This document shows positions 44,381-53,207 of a stretch of DNA of 64,000 nt, piece by piece. The stretch comes from Treponema rectale (GTDB lineage: Bacteria > Spirochaetota > Spirochaetia > Treponematales > Treponemataceae), in assembly GCF_014202035.1 (NCBI RefSeq), contig NZ_JACHFR010000002.1, forward strand, positions 310,001 through 374,000. Reading direction: 5' to 3'. The number at the start of each line of letters is the position of its first letter. The first letter of the stretch is position 1. The notes below the pieces were generated by a model. The model did no database searches. It saw nothing but the letters and a program-made list of their open reading frames with translations, and was not told the origin of the DNA. A program made the translations under genes and the position numbers.

Positions 44381-45505
44381 TTATTCTTTCTGCATCGGCA
44401 TGATTATATGAAAGAATTCTGCAGCAGGTTCCGGTCTCATAGTCAGAGCCTTCATTTCTTCAGTAAATTCAAATGTAATTCTTTCAGTATCAATAGTCTT
44501 AAGCGGTTCATCTATATAGCGGTAATTCAATGCAATTGTATAAGACTGTCCGTCATATTCACATGGAATTTCTTCATCTGCACTACCAAGATCAGACTGT
44601 GGAGAAGTAATCTTAAGAACACCGCTGTTTATGTTGAGATAAATTCTTCCGGCTTTTTTATCAATCATCTGTGATACACGTTTAAGGGCACTTGAGAAAT
44701 CACTTTTATTAACCTGGAAGCTATGTTCCTGATGTTCAGGAATGACTCTTTCGTAATTAGGAAACTGACCGTCAATAAGAACTGCACCGAATTTATAATT
44801 TCCAAACTTAAAGAAAATCATTTTATCAATAACGGCAATAGAAATATTTCCTTCCTCAGGAGCATGTTTCTGAACAATATTAAGAATCTTCGGATGAACA
44901 ATTACTGCAGGAAAATCAATCTGAACATTATTAAGAAGAGGTTTTGAAGCAAAACTAAGGCGTCTTCCATCTGTACCTACAAGATTAATGTATTCATCTT
45001 TCTTTTCAAAATAAACTCCATTAAGGAAGTAACGGGTTTCATCTTCACTTACAGCAAAAGAAGTTTCACTGATCATTGATTTGAATTCTTTAGACGGAAC
45101 TTCAAAATATGGAACATCTTCAGCAGAAGTAAATTCAGGAAATTTTTCCTGAGAAATACTTTTAATTTCGAATTTAATTCTTTTATCAACAGGTTTAATT
45201 ATAGCATTTGTAGACTGTTCATCTCCAGAAACTTGCTGATTGAATTCAATTTCTCCAGAAGGAAGTGAAGTAAGAATTCCCATGAATTTATCACAGTAAA
45301 TTGTAGTAGATCCATCTTCTTCAACTTGAACAGGAATCTGAGTTTCAAAATTTACTTTTATGTCTGTAGCTTTTATGTAAAGAGTATTATTACTTGTTGT
45401 TAAAAGAACATTAGACAAAATAGAAGATACATTTTTATTAGAAATGATTTCCTGAGCGATGGCAATTTCTTTTATCATTGCATCTTTATCAAAAGTAAAT
45501 TTCAT
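44381..45505 (-). CDS. dnaN: DNA polymerase III beta sliding clamp
   Basis: A 374-residue clamp of the normal length with three repeated domains. Typical segments are MKFTFDKDAMIKEIAIAQEIISNKN, VGTDGRRLSF, FPNYERVIP and the C-terminal EFFHIIMPMQ that lines the clamp-binding pocket. ATG 45505 has AAGGAG 7 nt upstream; the TTG two codons earlier overlaps that spacer and is rejected. It sits between dnaA and recF. The gap to dnaA is the likely oriC. Confidence 0.97.
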   Translation of the reverse strand: MKFTFDKDAMIKEIAIAQEIISNKNVSSILSNVLLTTSNNTLYIKATDIKVNFETQIPVQVEEDGSTTIYCDKFMGILTSLPSGEIEFNQQVSGDEQSTNAIIKPVDKRIKFEIKSISQEKFPEFTSAEDVPYFEVPSKEFKSMISETSFAVSEDETRYFLNGVYFEKKDEYINLVGTDGRRLSFASKPLLNNVQIDFPAVIVHPKILNIVQKHAPEEGNISIAVIDKMIFFKFGNYKFGAVLIDGQFPNYERVIPEHQEHSFQVNKSDFSSALKRVSQMIDKKAGRIYLNINSGVLKITSPQSDLGSADEEIPCEYDGQSYTIALNYRYIDEPLKTIDTERITFEFTEEMKALTMRPEPAAEFFHIIMPMQKE

Positions 45506-45511
45506 AACCAA

Positions 45512-45692
45512 ACTCCTTATAAACTTGGTTTATTATTATAAATTTATAAATTTAGTAGTAGTAGTAATAAGGCCTGTGAATTTCTTAATAACTCATATAA
45601 ATCTATATAATATATAAAGTTAGCAAGTGTATAAATTCGTGAAAAGAATTCACAGAATTCACAGCAATACACAGAAAAAAAAGTTATCCACT
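45512..45692. other. oriC: candidate chromosomal origin (oriC) with DnaA-trio
   Basis: Read on the minus strand from dnaA to dnaN, the order is DnaA-box-like sites, then AAATTCACA (45583-45575), GGCC (45574-45571), the complement of six plus-strand triplets TAG TAG TAG TAG TAA TAA (45553-45570), then a pure A/T tract (45536-45552). This is the box/GC-cluster/DnaA-trio/unwinding order described for Bacillus. Near-consensus boxes lie at 45626-45634 and 45684-45692 (8 of 9 each). Three tandem 7-of-9 sites lie at 45646-45654, 45655-45663 and 45665-45673. Confidence 0.75.
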
Positions 45693-45766
45693 ACTTTTCA
45701 ACAGAATTGTAACATATTGTAAACGGGATTTCTACAATAAAAATATTCGTTAAAAAGCCTGAAATT

Positions 45767-47245
45767 CTATTTTTTATACTCCTTTACCAGTTTTATTATG
45801 GTCTGTATGTGAGAATCAAAATTTGAATCAGTCTTTATTTTGTCTTCTACTTGATTATAGCTATGCATGATTGTCGTATGGTCTCTGCCTCCAAAATCAT
45901 CACCAAGCTGAGGATATGAAAAACCACCAAGCTGTCTTGCAATATAAATGGCAATCTGACGGGGAACAATTACTCTGTTGTTACGTTTTTTTCCTTTTAT
46001 GTCGCTTACAGAGATGTTGTAATAATCTGCTACTACTTTCTGAACTATATCAATCGTAATGTTTTCAGTAGAAACTTGAGATACCTGATCCCTGAGAAGG
46101 TTCTGAAGGTTTGATAAAGTAATTGGTTTTCCGGTTATTTCCGTAAAGGCCAGAACTTTTGTAAGACAGGCTTCAAGATCACGGACGTTTGTCTGTACGT
46201 TTTCTGCAATATAGCTTACGGCATCAATATCAATCTGAGGAATTGTTTTGTTCATGTTGCTGAGCTTTTTCTGAATGATGGCACACCTTGTTTCATAATT
46301 AGGCGGCTGAAGGTCAAGACACATTCCTTTAGAACAGCGGGATTTTAATCTTTCACTGAATCCTTTTAATTCAGAAACAGGACGGTCACAGGTAAATACC
46401 ATCTGAGCTTTCATCATTTCCAGAGCTTCGAAGGTATAAAATACTTCTTCCTGAGTTCCCAGCTTGTCTTTGAAAAAGTGAATGTCGTCCAGAAGGAGAA
46501 CATCAAGCTTTCTGTATTTGTTTTTGAATCTGGTTATTGAGGAAGGACCTTCCTGTGTTGCAAGAATGAATTCATTTGTGAAATTTTCTGCAGTTATATA
46601 GCATATTTTTGCAGATTCTCCTTTCTGCGCGTATATATAGTTACCGATGGACTGCATTAAGTGAGTTTTTCCAAGTCCAACACCTCCGTATATAAGGAGA
46701 GGGTTGTAAGCTTTTCCAGGGTTTTTTGCTACTGCAAGAGAGACATTGTAAGCAAAATCCGAGTTTTCTCCGGTAACAAACTTTTCAAATGTATAGTCTT
46801 CCTTTAATTTTGGATGCTGCTTAGGTGCTGAACTCTGGGGTGTAAATGATTCTGTGACTTCAGAAGTTGAAGTTGAAGTTGAAGTTGTAAATTGAGGAAC
46901 AGGTTCCTGAGCCTGAACCGGGGCAGCTGGAGTATTCTGCTGAATTTTGTTCTCAGAAGGGCTGTACGGGCTCTGTACATTGTTTTTTACGGTATAAACG
47001 ATATTTATGGTTCTGCCTGTAAACTGAGCGATTTTAGACTGTATTGCGCTTACATAACCCATGCTTACCATTCTTGACCACATGAAATCAGAAGGAACAC
47101 CTACTTTTATTTCTGTAAGATTGTCTTCGAGATATTCCATGTTGAACCAGATGAGGAATTCATTTTCCTGGCCCTTATTAATGTAATCCTGATGTATTTC
47201 TTTTAATGCTTCATCCCAAAAATCTTTATAGTTCTGTTCACTCAT
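45767..47245 (-). CDS. dnaA: chromosomal replication initiator DnaA
   Basis: A 492-residue initiator. Domain I (1-90) is followed by a Ser/Thr/Pro/Gln-rich linker (about 95-150) containing a TSTSTSTS run encoded by a hexanucleotide repeat. The AAA+ domain has Walker A YGGVGLGKTHLMQSIGN and Walker B LLLDDIHFFKDK. The C-terminal DNA-binding domain has DFGGRDHTTIMHSYNQVEDKI. It opens oriC and regulates its own gene. TATAAT lies 8 nt before the ATG, with TGGAAA 17 bp further up and no Shine-Dalgarno. A perfect DnaA box overlaps the -35, implying autoregulation. Confidence 0.98.
   Translation of the reverse strand: MSEQNYKDFWDEALKEIHQDYINKGQENEFLIWFNMEYLEDNLTEIKVGVPSDFMWSRMVSMGYVSAIQSKIAQFTGRTINIVYTVKNNVQSPYSPSENKIQQNTPAAPVQAQEPVPQFTTSTSTSTSEVTESFTPQSSAPKQHPKLKEDYTFEKFVTGENSDFAYNVSLAVAKNPGKAYNPLLIYGGVGLGKTHLMQSIGNYIYAQKGESAKICYITAENFTNEFILATQEGPSSITRFKNKYRKLDVLLLDDIHFFKDKLGTQEEVFYTFEALEMMKAQMVFTCDRPVSELKGFSERLKSRCSKGMCLDLQPPNYETRCAIIQKKLSNMNKTIPQIDIDAVSYIAENVQTNVRDLEACLTKVLAFTEITGKPITLSNLQNLLRDQVSQVSTENITIDIVQKVVADYYNISVSDIKGKKRNNRVIVPRQIAIYIARQLGGFSYPQLGDDFGGRDHTTIMHSYNQVEDKIKTDSNFDSHIQTIIKLVKEYKK
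46863..46886 (-). repeat. hexanucleotide tandem repeat in the dnaA linker
   Basis: Four near-perfect copies of a 6-bp unit (AGTTGA on the plus strand) in register with codons, giving alternating Thr-Ser. It lies in the disordered domain II linker, where length changes are tolerated. Confidence 0.7.
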
Positions 47246-47253
47246 AAAAGCCG

Positions 47254-47284
47254 ATTATAGTTCATCAATGGAAAGTTTTCCACA
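47254..47284 (-). promoter_or_regulatory. dnaA promoter with overlapping DnaA box
   Basis: On the minus strand TGGAAA (47282-47277) and TATAAT (47259-47254) are 17 bp apart. A perfect TTWTNCACA box (47276-47284, plus orientation) covers the -35 element. The -10 ends 8 nt before the dnaA ATG. Confidence 0.6.
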
Positions 47285-47448
47285 GCTAAACATATGTATT
47301 GTAGTAATATTCAGATACAGGAATTCAGAGGTTTGAGGGGAGTGTAGGAATAGACTTTTTGAGGTATAAAAAGTATAATTTCGTTCTCGAATTCTACATA
47401 TAAAATATGTATTTAATTCAGTGACAAAACACATTATCGGAGCTAGAA

Positions 47449-49473
47449 ATGTCAGACGAAAATACTAATTACGGTGCATCAAGTATTCAGGTTTTGCACG
47501 GACTTGAAGCTGTACGTAAGCGTCCTGGTATGTATATAGGTTCAACCGGTCCGAACGGTTTACATCATCTTGTATATGAAGTTGTTGATAACAGTATCGA
47601 TGAAGCAATGGCTGGTTATTGTTCTAAAATCACTGTTGCTTTGGAAAAAGATGATATCTGTCGTGTAGAAGATGATGGACGCGGTATTCCTGTAGACATG
47701 CATCCTACTGAAAAAGTAAGTGCACTTGAACTTGTTCTTACCCGTCTGCATGCCGGTGGTAAATTTGATAAATCAACATATAAGGTTTCCGGTGGTTTGC
47801 ACGGTGTAGGTGTTTCCTGTGTAAACGCTCTTTCTGTATGGATGACTGCAGATATTTTCCGTGACGGTTTTCATTATCAGCAGAAGTATGGAATAGGTAT
47901 TCCTAAGACTAAAGTAGAAAAACTTGGAGAAACAAATCTTCATGGAACTACAATCCGCTGGAAGGCAGATTCTTCAATTTTTCAGGAAACAACAACTTAT
48001 AATTTTGATGTTCTTGCAAATCGTCTTCGCGAACTTGCATTCCTTAATCCTGGAATTAATATTATTTTCCGTGATGAGCGTCTTGAAACTCCAAAAGAAG
48101 TTATTTTTAAGTTTGAGGGCGGTATTAATCATTACGTAACTTATCTTAATGAAGGCAAGCAGGTTGTTCCTGAACAGCCGGTTTATATAAGCGGAGAAAA
48201 TAATGATGTTCAGATAGAAGTTTCACTTCAGTATAACGATTCATTCTCTGAGAATATTTATTCTTATGTTAATGACATCAATACCCGTGAAGGTGGAACT
48301 CATCTTGAAGGTTTTAAAACAGCCCTTACTTTTGTTCTGAATAAGTTTCTTGAAAAACGTGAAAAGCTTTTGAAAAAACTTGATAAGGAAGAACGGCTTA
48401 CCGGTGATGATGTAAGATCAGGTCTTACTGCTGTTCTTTCAGTAAAAGTTCCGGAACCTCAGTTTGAAGGTCAGACAAAAACAAAGCTTGGAAACTCTGA
48501 AGTTCGCGGTTATGTAGATCAGCTTGTAAAAGAAAAGCTCACTCTCTGGGGAGAACAGAATCCTAAAATAATAGATCTTATTCTTGAAAAATCTGTCGGA
48601 GAAGCTGCTGCGCGTATTGCTGCCCGTAAAGCAAAAGACAATATGCGTAAGAAAACAATGTCTGACGGTTTTGGTCTTCCTGAAAAACTTTCTGACTGTT
48701 CGTTAAAAGATCCTGCACAGTGTGAAGTTTATATTGTAGAAGGAGACTCTGCAGGCGGTTCTGCAAAAAAAGGTCGTGATCCTAAGACACAGGCAATTCT
48801 TCCTCTCTGGGGAAAAATGCTTAACGTAGAAAAGGTTCGTCCTGAAAAAGTAATGAATAATGATAAACTGGAACCGGTAATTGCTTCTTTAGGTGCTGGG
48901 TTTGGAAAAGATTTTAATATTGATAAGCTTAGATATCATAAAATTATAATTATGGCAGATGCCGATGTTGACGGAAGTCATATTCGTACTCTTCTGCTTA
49001 CTTTCTTTTTCCGTTACATGCCGCAGCTTATTGAGCATGGTTATGTCTATCTTGCTATGCCACCTCTTTACAGACTTCAGAAGGGTAAGAGAGGAAAAGT
49101 TCATTATGCATATTCAGATGAAGAACGTGACCAGATTCTTGCTGATTTAAGAAAGGAACCATCTGTTGCTTCTGCTGATGAAAAAGATGAAGAAGAAGCT
49201 GATGCAGTAGAAGATAATTCTTCTTCAGAAAAAACAGATGAAAAGAAAAAGAAGAGTGATATAGATATTCAGCGCTATAAAGGTCTTGGTGAAATGGATG
49301 GTAATCAGCTTTGGGAAACAACAATGGATCCTGCAAACAGAAAGATGCGGGTAGTAACAATTCCTGATGCTGTTGCTGCTGATAAGATTTTCAGTGTCTG
49401 CATGGGTGAAGAAGTTGAACCTCGCCGTCAGTTCATTGAAAGCAATTCAAGTTATGCAAACCTGGATTTCTAG
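47449..49473 (+). CDS. gyrB: DNA gyrase subunit B
   Basis: A 674-residue type IIA topoisomerase ATPase subunit. The GHKL domain has EVVDNSIDEAMAGY, EDDGRGIP and GGLHGVGVSCVNALS. The TOPRIM domain has CEVYIVEGDSAGGSAKKGRD and IIIMADADVDGSHIRTL. The C-terminal QRYKGLGEMDGNQLWETTM contacts GyrA. An acidic/Lys-rich insertion of about 35 residues (about 571-605) interrupts the region before QRYKGLG. GGAG lies 7 nt before the ATG. The gene is divergent from dnaA and 57 bp upstream of gyrA. Confidence 0.97.
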   Translation: MSDENTNYGASSIQVLHGLEAVRKRPGMYIGSTGPNGLHHLVYEVVDNSIDEAMAGYCSKITVALEKDDICRVEDDGRGIPVDMHPTEKVSALELVLTRLHAGGKFDKSTYKVSGGLHGVGVSCVNALSVWMTADIFRDGFHYQQKYGIGIPKTKVEKLGETNLHGTTIRWKADSSIFQETTTYNFDVLANRLRELAFLNPGINIIFRDERLETPKEVIFKFEGGINHYVTYLNEGKQVVPEQPVYISGENNDVQIEVSLQYNDSFSENIYSYVNDINTREGGTHLEGFKTALTFVLNKFLEKREKLLKKLDKEERLTGDDVRSGLTAVLSVKVPEPQFEGQTKTKLGNSEVRGYVDQLVKEKLTLWGEQNPKIIDLILEKSVGEAAARIAARKAKDNMRKKTMSDGFGLPEKLSDCSLKDPAQCEVYIVEGDSAGGSAKKGRDPKTQAILPLWGKMLNVEKVRPEKVMNNDKLEPVIASLGAGFGKDFNIDKLRYHKIIIMADADVDGSHIRTLLLTFFFRYMPQLIEHGYVYLAMPPLYRLQKGKRGKVHYAYSDEERDQILADLRKEPSVASADEKDEEEADAVEDNSSSEKTDEKKKKSDIDIQRYKGLGEMDGNQLWETTMDPANRKMRVVTIPDAVAADKIFSVCMGEEVEPRRQFIESNSSYANLDF

Positions 49474-49530
49474 TTTTCACAGTTCATTTTAAGAACGGAT
49501 TTTAATACTTAACTTATAGAGAGAAAAAAA

Positions 49531-52050
49531 ATGGAAGAGATAAAGACACCGGAAGGCGGAACAGTAATAAAGATACCGATTGAGGATGAAGTAAAGCAGG
49601 CATATATTGACTACTCAATGTCTGTAATTGTACAGCGTGCCTTGCCAGATGTTCGTGACGGTCTTAAACCTGTACATCGCCGTATTATGTATGCAATGGA
49701 CACTCTTCATCTTTCCAGCGGCGGAAAAACGAAAAAGTGTGCTACTATCGTCGGTGAAGTTCTCGGACATTATCATCCTCATGGTGATGCTTCCGTTTAT
49801 GATGCTCTTGTTCGTCTTGGTCAGGATTTTGCACAGCGTTATACAACTGTAATACCACAGGGAAACTTTGGTACTATTGCCGGTGACCCTGCTGCTGCTT
49901 ACCGTTATACAGAAGCAAAAATGTCAAAGATTTCTGAAGAAATGGTTGCGGATATTTCTAAAAATACCGTAGACATGATTCCGAACTTTGATGATACGAC
50001 AAAAGAACCTAGCGTATTACCGGGAGCGTTTCCATTCCTGCTTTGTAACGGAACTACAGGTATTGCTGTCGGTATGGCAACAAATATGCCTACCCACAAT
50101 CTCAGGGAAGTAGCAGCTGCAATTTCTGCATATATCGACAACCCTGAAATTTCTATTGATGAACTGATGAATTACATTAAAGGTCCGGACTTTCCTACCG
50201 GAGGTGTAATTTATGGTCGAGAGGGAATAAAAAAGGCATATAAAACTGGACGCGGAAAAATTACTATCCGTTCGAAGTTTACGATTGAAACAGATAAGAA
50301 TGGCCGTGAATCAATTGTATTTACAGAAGTTCCGTACGGAATAAATACGACAAATATCATCCGCCGCATAAAGGAATTAGTTCGTGACAAGCAGATAGAA
50401 GGTATTGTCGGAGCAAACGATGAGTCTTCAGACCGTTCAGGCATGCGTCTTGTTGTAGATTTAAAACGCGGTGCAATTACTAAGGTTGTATTGAATCAGC
50501 TTTTTGCAAAAACTGATTTGCAGTCAAACTTTGGTGTTATAAATCTTGCTCTTGTTCCACAGGAAAAAGAAAAGGGCATTCGTTATGAAGAACCTGGTTA
50601 CCTGACTTTAAAAGCAGAATATCTTAAACCGGAAGTTTTAAATCTTAAACAGCTTATCATGCATTTTGTTAAGCATCGTGATGAGGTAATAACCCGTCGT
50701 ACGATTTATGATCTCAAAGTTGCTAAACATAGAATGCATATTCTGGAAGCTCTCATAACGGCAATTAATAATATTGATGAAGTTATCAAGATTATTAAGG
50801 AAAGTCGTGATACGAATGAAGCTAAAGCAAGACTTGAACAGCGCTTTAATTTTGATGATGAACAGGCACAGGCTATTGTTGATATGCAGCTTAAGCGCCT
50901 TACACATCTTCAGATTGAAGACCTTCAGAATGAAATCAAAGAACTTCAGGCTTTGATTGATTATCTTCAGGGTCTTCTTGATGATCACAGCAGAATTCTT
51001 CAGCTTATTAAGGATGACACAAATAAGCTTGCAGAGAAATATGGTGATGACCGCCGTACAGACATTGTTGCAGGAGAAGTTGAAAGCATTAACGTAGAAG
51101 ATATGATTAAAGAAGAGGATATGGTTATCCTTATTTCAAAACTTGGTTATATCAAGCGTGTTCCTGTAAGTCAGTACAAGAGCCAGGGTCGTGGCGGAAA
51201 GGGAACTATTTCTGCAAAACTTGTTGAAGAAGATTACATTAACCAGATGTTTGTTGCTTCAACGCATGAGCATTTGATTTTCATTACTAATCTTGGAAAG
51301 GCTTACTGGGTTAAAGTTCATGAAATTCCGGAAGCCGGAAAAACCAGCCGCGGTTCACATATAAAGAGTCTTCTTGCTGTAAGTGCAAATGAAGAGATTA
51401 CTATTGTTGAACGTATCCGTGAATTCAGTGAATCTGAATATTTGTTTATGGCTACTGCAAACGGTATTGTTAAAAAGACACCTACAAATGAATTCCGTAA
51501 TGCAAAGGCTAAGGGTATGCAGGCTATTCGTCTTGATGACGGAGACCGGCTTGTCAGTACAGTTCTTTCTCAGGGTAATTTTGAAATTATGCTTATCAGC
51601 CGTCGCGGTCAGGCTTTGCGAATTACAGAAGAAGATGTTCGTCCAATGGGAAGAAGCAGCCGTGGCGTAAACGGAATGAAACTTTCTGGAGGAGACGAGC
51701 TTTGTGCAGCTACTCCTGTAATTCCAGAAACAGATATGCTTGTTATTACTGAAAAAGGATTTGGAAAGAGAGTTTCCTTTGATGAATTCTCGGCTCATGG
51801 TCGTGGAACTGGCGGACAGAAAGTCTTTGGTAATGTTGATGATAAGGGAGAAATTGTTGGTGCCCTTACCATTAAAGAAAAAGACAGTATCATGTGTATC
51901 ACCAGTCAGGGAACTTCCCTTAGAGTTGATGCTTCTTCAATTTCTAAGCAGGGAAGGGGAAGCAGCGGCGTAAGAGTTGTTGATATTTCTGAACCTGATT
52001 ATGTTGTTGGTGTCGATAGAATCGCAGCCAGTGATAATGAAGATAAGTAA
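49531..52050 (+). CDS. gyrA: DNA gyrase subunit A
   Basis: An 839-residue subunit. The N-terminal winged helix carries the fluoroquinolone-determining region (GEVLGHYHPHGDASVYDALVRLGQDFAQRY), and the catalytic Tyr lies in AAAYRYTEAKMS. A coiled-coil gate follows (IEDLQNEIKELQALIDYL). The C-terminal beta-pinwheel includes the GyrA-box QGRGGKGTISAKL, which lets gyrase wrap DNA and distinguishes it from ParC. Position 83 (E. coli numbering) is Ser-equivalent in DASVYDA. AGAGAG precedes the ATG. The composite repeat begins 15 bp after the stop and probably ends the transcript. Confidence 0.97.
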   Translation: MEEIKTPEGGTVIKIPIEDEVKQAYIDYSMSVIVQRALPDVRDGLKPVHRRIMYAMDTLHLSSGGKTKKCATIVGEVLGHYHPHGDASVYDALVRLGQDFAQRYTTVIPQGNFGTIAGDPAAAYRYTEAKMSKISEEMVADISKNTVDMIPNFDDTTKEPSVLPGAFPFLLCNGTTGIAVGMATNMPTHNLREVAAAISAYIDNPEISIDELMNYIKGPDFPTGGVIYGREGIKKAYKTGRGKITIRSKFTIETDKNGRESIVFTEVPYGINTTNIIRRIKELVRDKQIEGIVGANDESSDRSGMRLVVDLKRGAITKVVLNQLFAKTDLQSNFGVINLALVPQEKEKGIRYEEPGYLTLKAEYLKPEVLNLKQLIMHFVKHRDEVITRRTIYDLKVAKHRMHILEALITAINNIDEVIKIIKESRDTNEAKARLEQRFNFDDEQAQAIVDMQLKRLTHLQIEDLQNEIKELQALIDYLQGLLDDHSRILQLIKDDTNKLAEKYGDDRRTDIVAGEVESINVEDMIKEEDMVILISKLGYIKRVPVSQYKSQGRGGKGTISAKLVEEDYINQMFVASTHEHLIFITNLGKAYWVKVHEIPEAGKTSRGSHIKSLLAVSANEEITIVERIREFSESEYLFMATANGIVKKTPTNEFRNAKAKGMQAIRLDDGDRLVSTVLSQGNFEIMLISRRGQALRITEEDVRPMGRSSRGVNGMKLSGGDELCAATPVIPETDMLVITEKGFGKRVSFDEFSAHGRGTGGQKVFGNVDDKGEIVGALTIKEKDSIMCITSQGTSLRVDASSISKQGRGSSGVRVVDISEPDYVVGVDRIAASDNEDK

Positions 52051-52065
52051 ATAAGGCTAAAAAAA

Positions 52066-52299
52066 GGGGATGACCAATAAGTTTACATCCTAGTGTCATT
52101 CCGAATTTGTTTCGGAATCTATAGAACTAGATGTGGTGTAGATGCTGAAACACACATTCGTAGCAGGTGCGTGCGAATGTGGCGTAGCGTTCAGTATGAG
52201 TCATTGCCGTGCTCGACACGGCAATCTCTTGTATTGTAATTAAATAGATTTTCGGGTCGTGCCCGAAAATGACATTTTTTGAACTTTTTGGACATCCCC
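52066..52299. repeat. composite palindromic repeat, copy 2 (234 bp)
   Basis: The ends GGGGATGACC... and ...GGACATCCCC are inverted repeats (16 of 18). From 52170 to 52299 it is almost identical to copy 1 in reverse complement. It holds two extra modules: ATTCCGAA/TTCGGAAT near 52096-52115, and CACATTCG/CGAATGTG near 52151-52180. It fills the convergent gap between gyrA and the btuF-like gene. Confidence 0.85.
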
Positions 52300-52318
52300 T
52301 TTTTTATTATATTAATGT

Positions 52319-53206
52319 TTATTTGTGCAGCTGGTCATAAAGTTTTTCAGCAGCCTGAATTATTCTTGGACCAGGTCTTGTAAACAGATTAGAATCTATA
52401 AAAATAACAGATTCATTTTTTACAGCTTTTATTTGTTCCCAACCGGCACGTTTTTTTAGTGTATTTATAGTAATTCCATTTTCTACAGGAATGATTATTA
52501 CATCTGGATTTCGAGAAAGAATAGCTTCTTCACTGATTATGGGATATACATCTTCTACATCAGAAAAAATGTTTTTTCCACCGGCAAGGTTTATTACGTC
52601 ATTTATGAAGGATTTTTTACCGGCAGACATAAAAGGAGCATTCCAAACTTCCCAATAAACGTCAGGAATAGAATTATTCTTATTTTTTTTTTCATTAAGG
52701 GATTTAATCTGTATCCTTAACTGTCTGGTAACAGATTGACTTTCTTCGACATGATGTGTAACTGACCCCATAAATTCTATTTCAGTAAGTATATCTTCAA
52801 TGTCTTTTGTTTCAGAAAGATAGACCGGTATGTTCAGGTTTTCAAGATTTTCTTTTACAGTATCATGAATTCCTAAAGATCCGTAAACGAAATCCGGTTT
52901 GTAAGAAAGAATTGTTTCTATACTGAGAGTATCTCCTGAAAAACCACCTATACTTGGAATCTGTTTCAGACTTTCAGGATAGTCACAAAAATCTGTTCTT
53001 GCAACTATGTGGTCTTCAGCCCCGATTGTACTTAGGATTTCTGCCCCGCTTGGACATAAAACGACAATTCTTTCTGCTTTTGTTATTGTAAGTTTATTTT
53101 CTGTACCCTTTTTATTACAGCTTACAGACAAAAGTGTACTCATAAGTGTAACCATAAAAATGGCTGTATGCTTTATAAAAAGGGAATTTTTATTAGAATA
53201 CTTCAT
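52319..53206 (-). CDS. BtuF/FepB-like periplasmic binding lipoprotein
   Basis: About 295 residues with a lipoprotein signal (MVTLMSTLLSVSC). The class III periplasmic-binding fold of cobalamin/siderophore binders is visible: RIVVLCPSGAEILSTIGAEDHIVARTDFCDYP, SIETILSYKPDFVYG, and the long linking helix before VYWEVWNAPFMSAGKKSFINDVINLAGGKNIF. The ligand may be vitamin B12 or a siderophore. No permease or ATPase is adjacent. ATG 53206 is preferred because it gives a normal signal peptide; it lies one base after the pyrE stop. The longer frame would overlap pyrE by 38 bp. Confidence 0.82.
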   Translation of the reverse strand: MKYSNKNSLFIKHTAIFMVTLMSTLLSVSCNKKGTENKLTITKAERIVVLCPSGAEILSTIGAEDHIVARTDFCDYPESLKQIPSIGGFSGDTLSIETILSYKPDFVYGSLGIHDTVKENLENLNIPVYLSETKDIEDILTEIEFMGSVTHHVEESQSVTRQLRIQIKSLNEKKNKNNSIPDVYWEVWNAPFMSAGKKSFINDVINLAGGKNIFSDVEDVYPIISEEAILSRNPDVIIIPVENGITINTLKKRAGWEQIKAVKNESVIFIDSNLFTRPGPRIIQAAEKLYDQLHK

Positions 53207-53207
53207 C

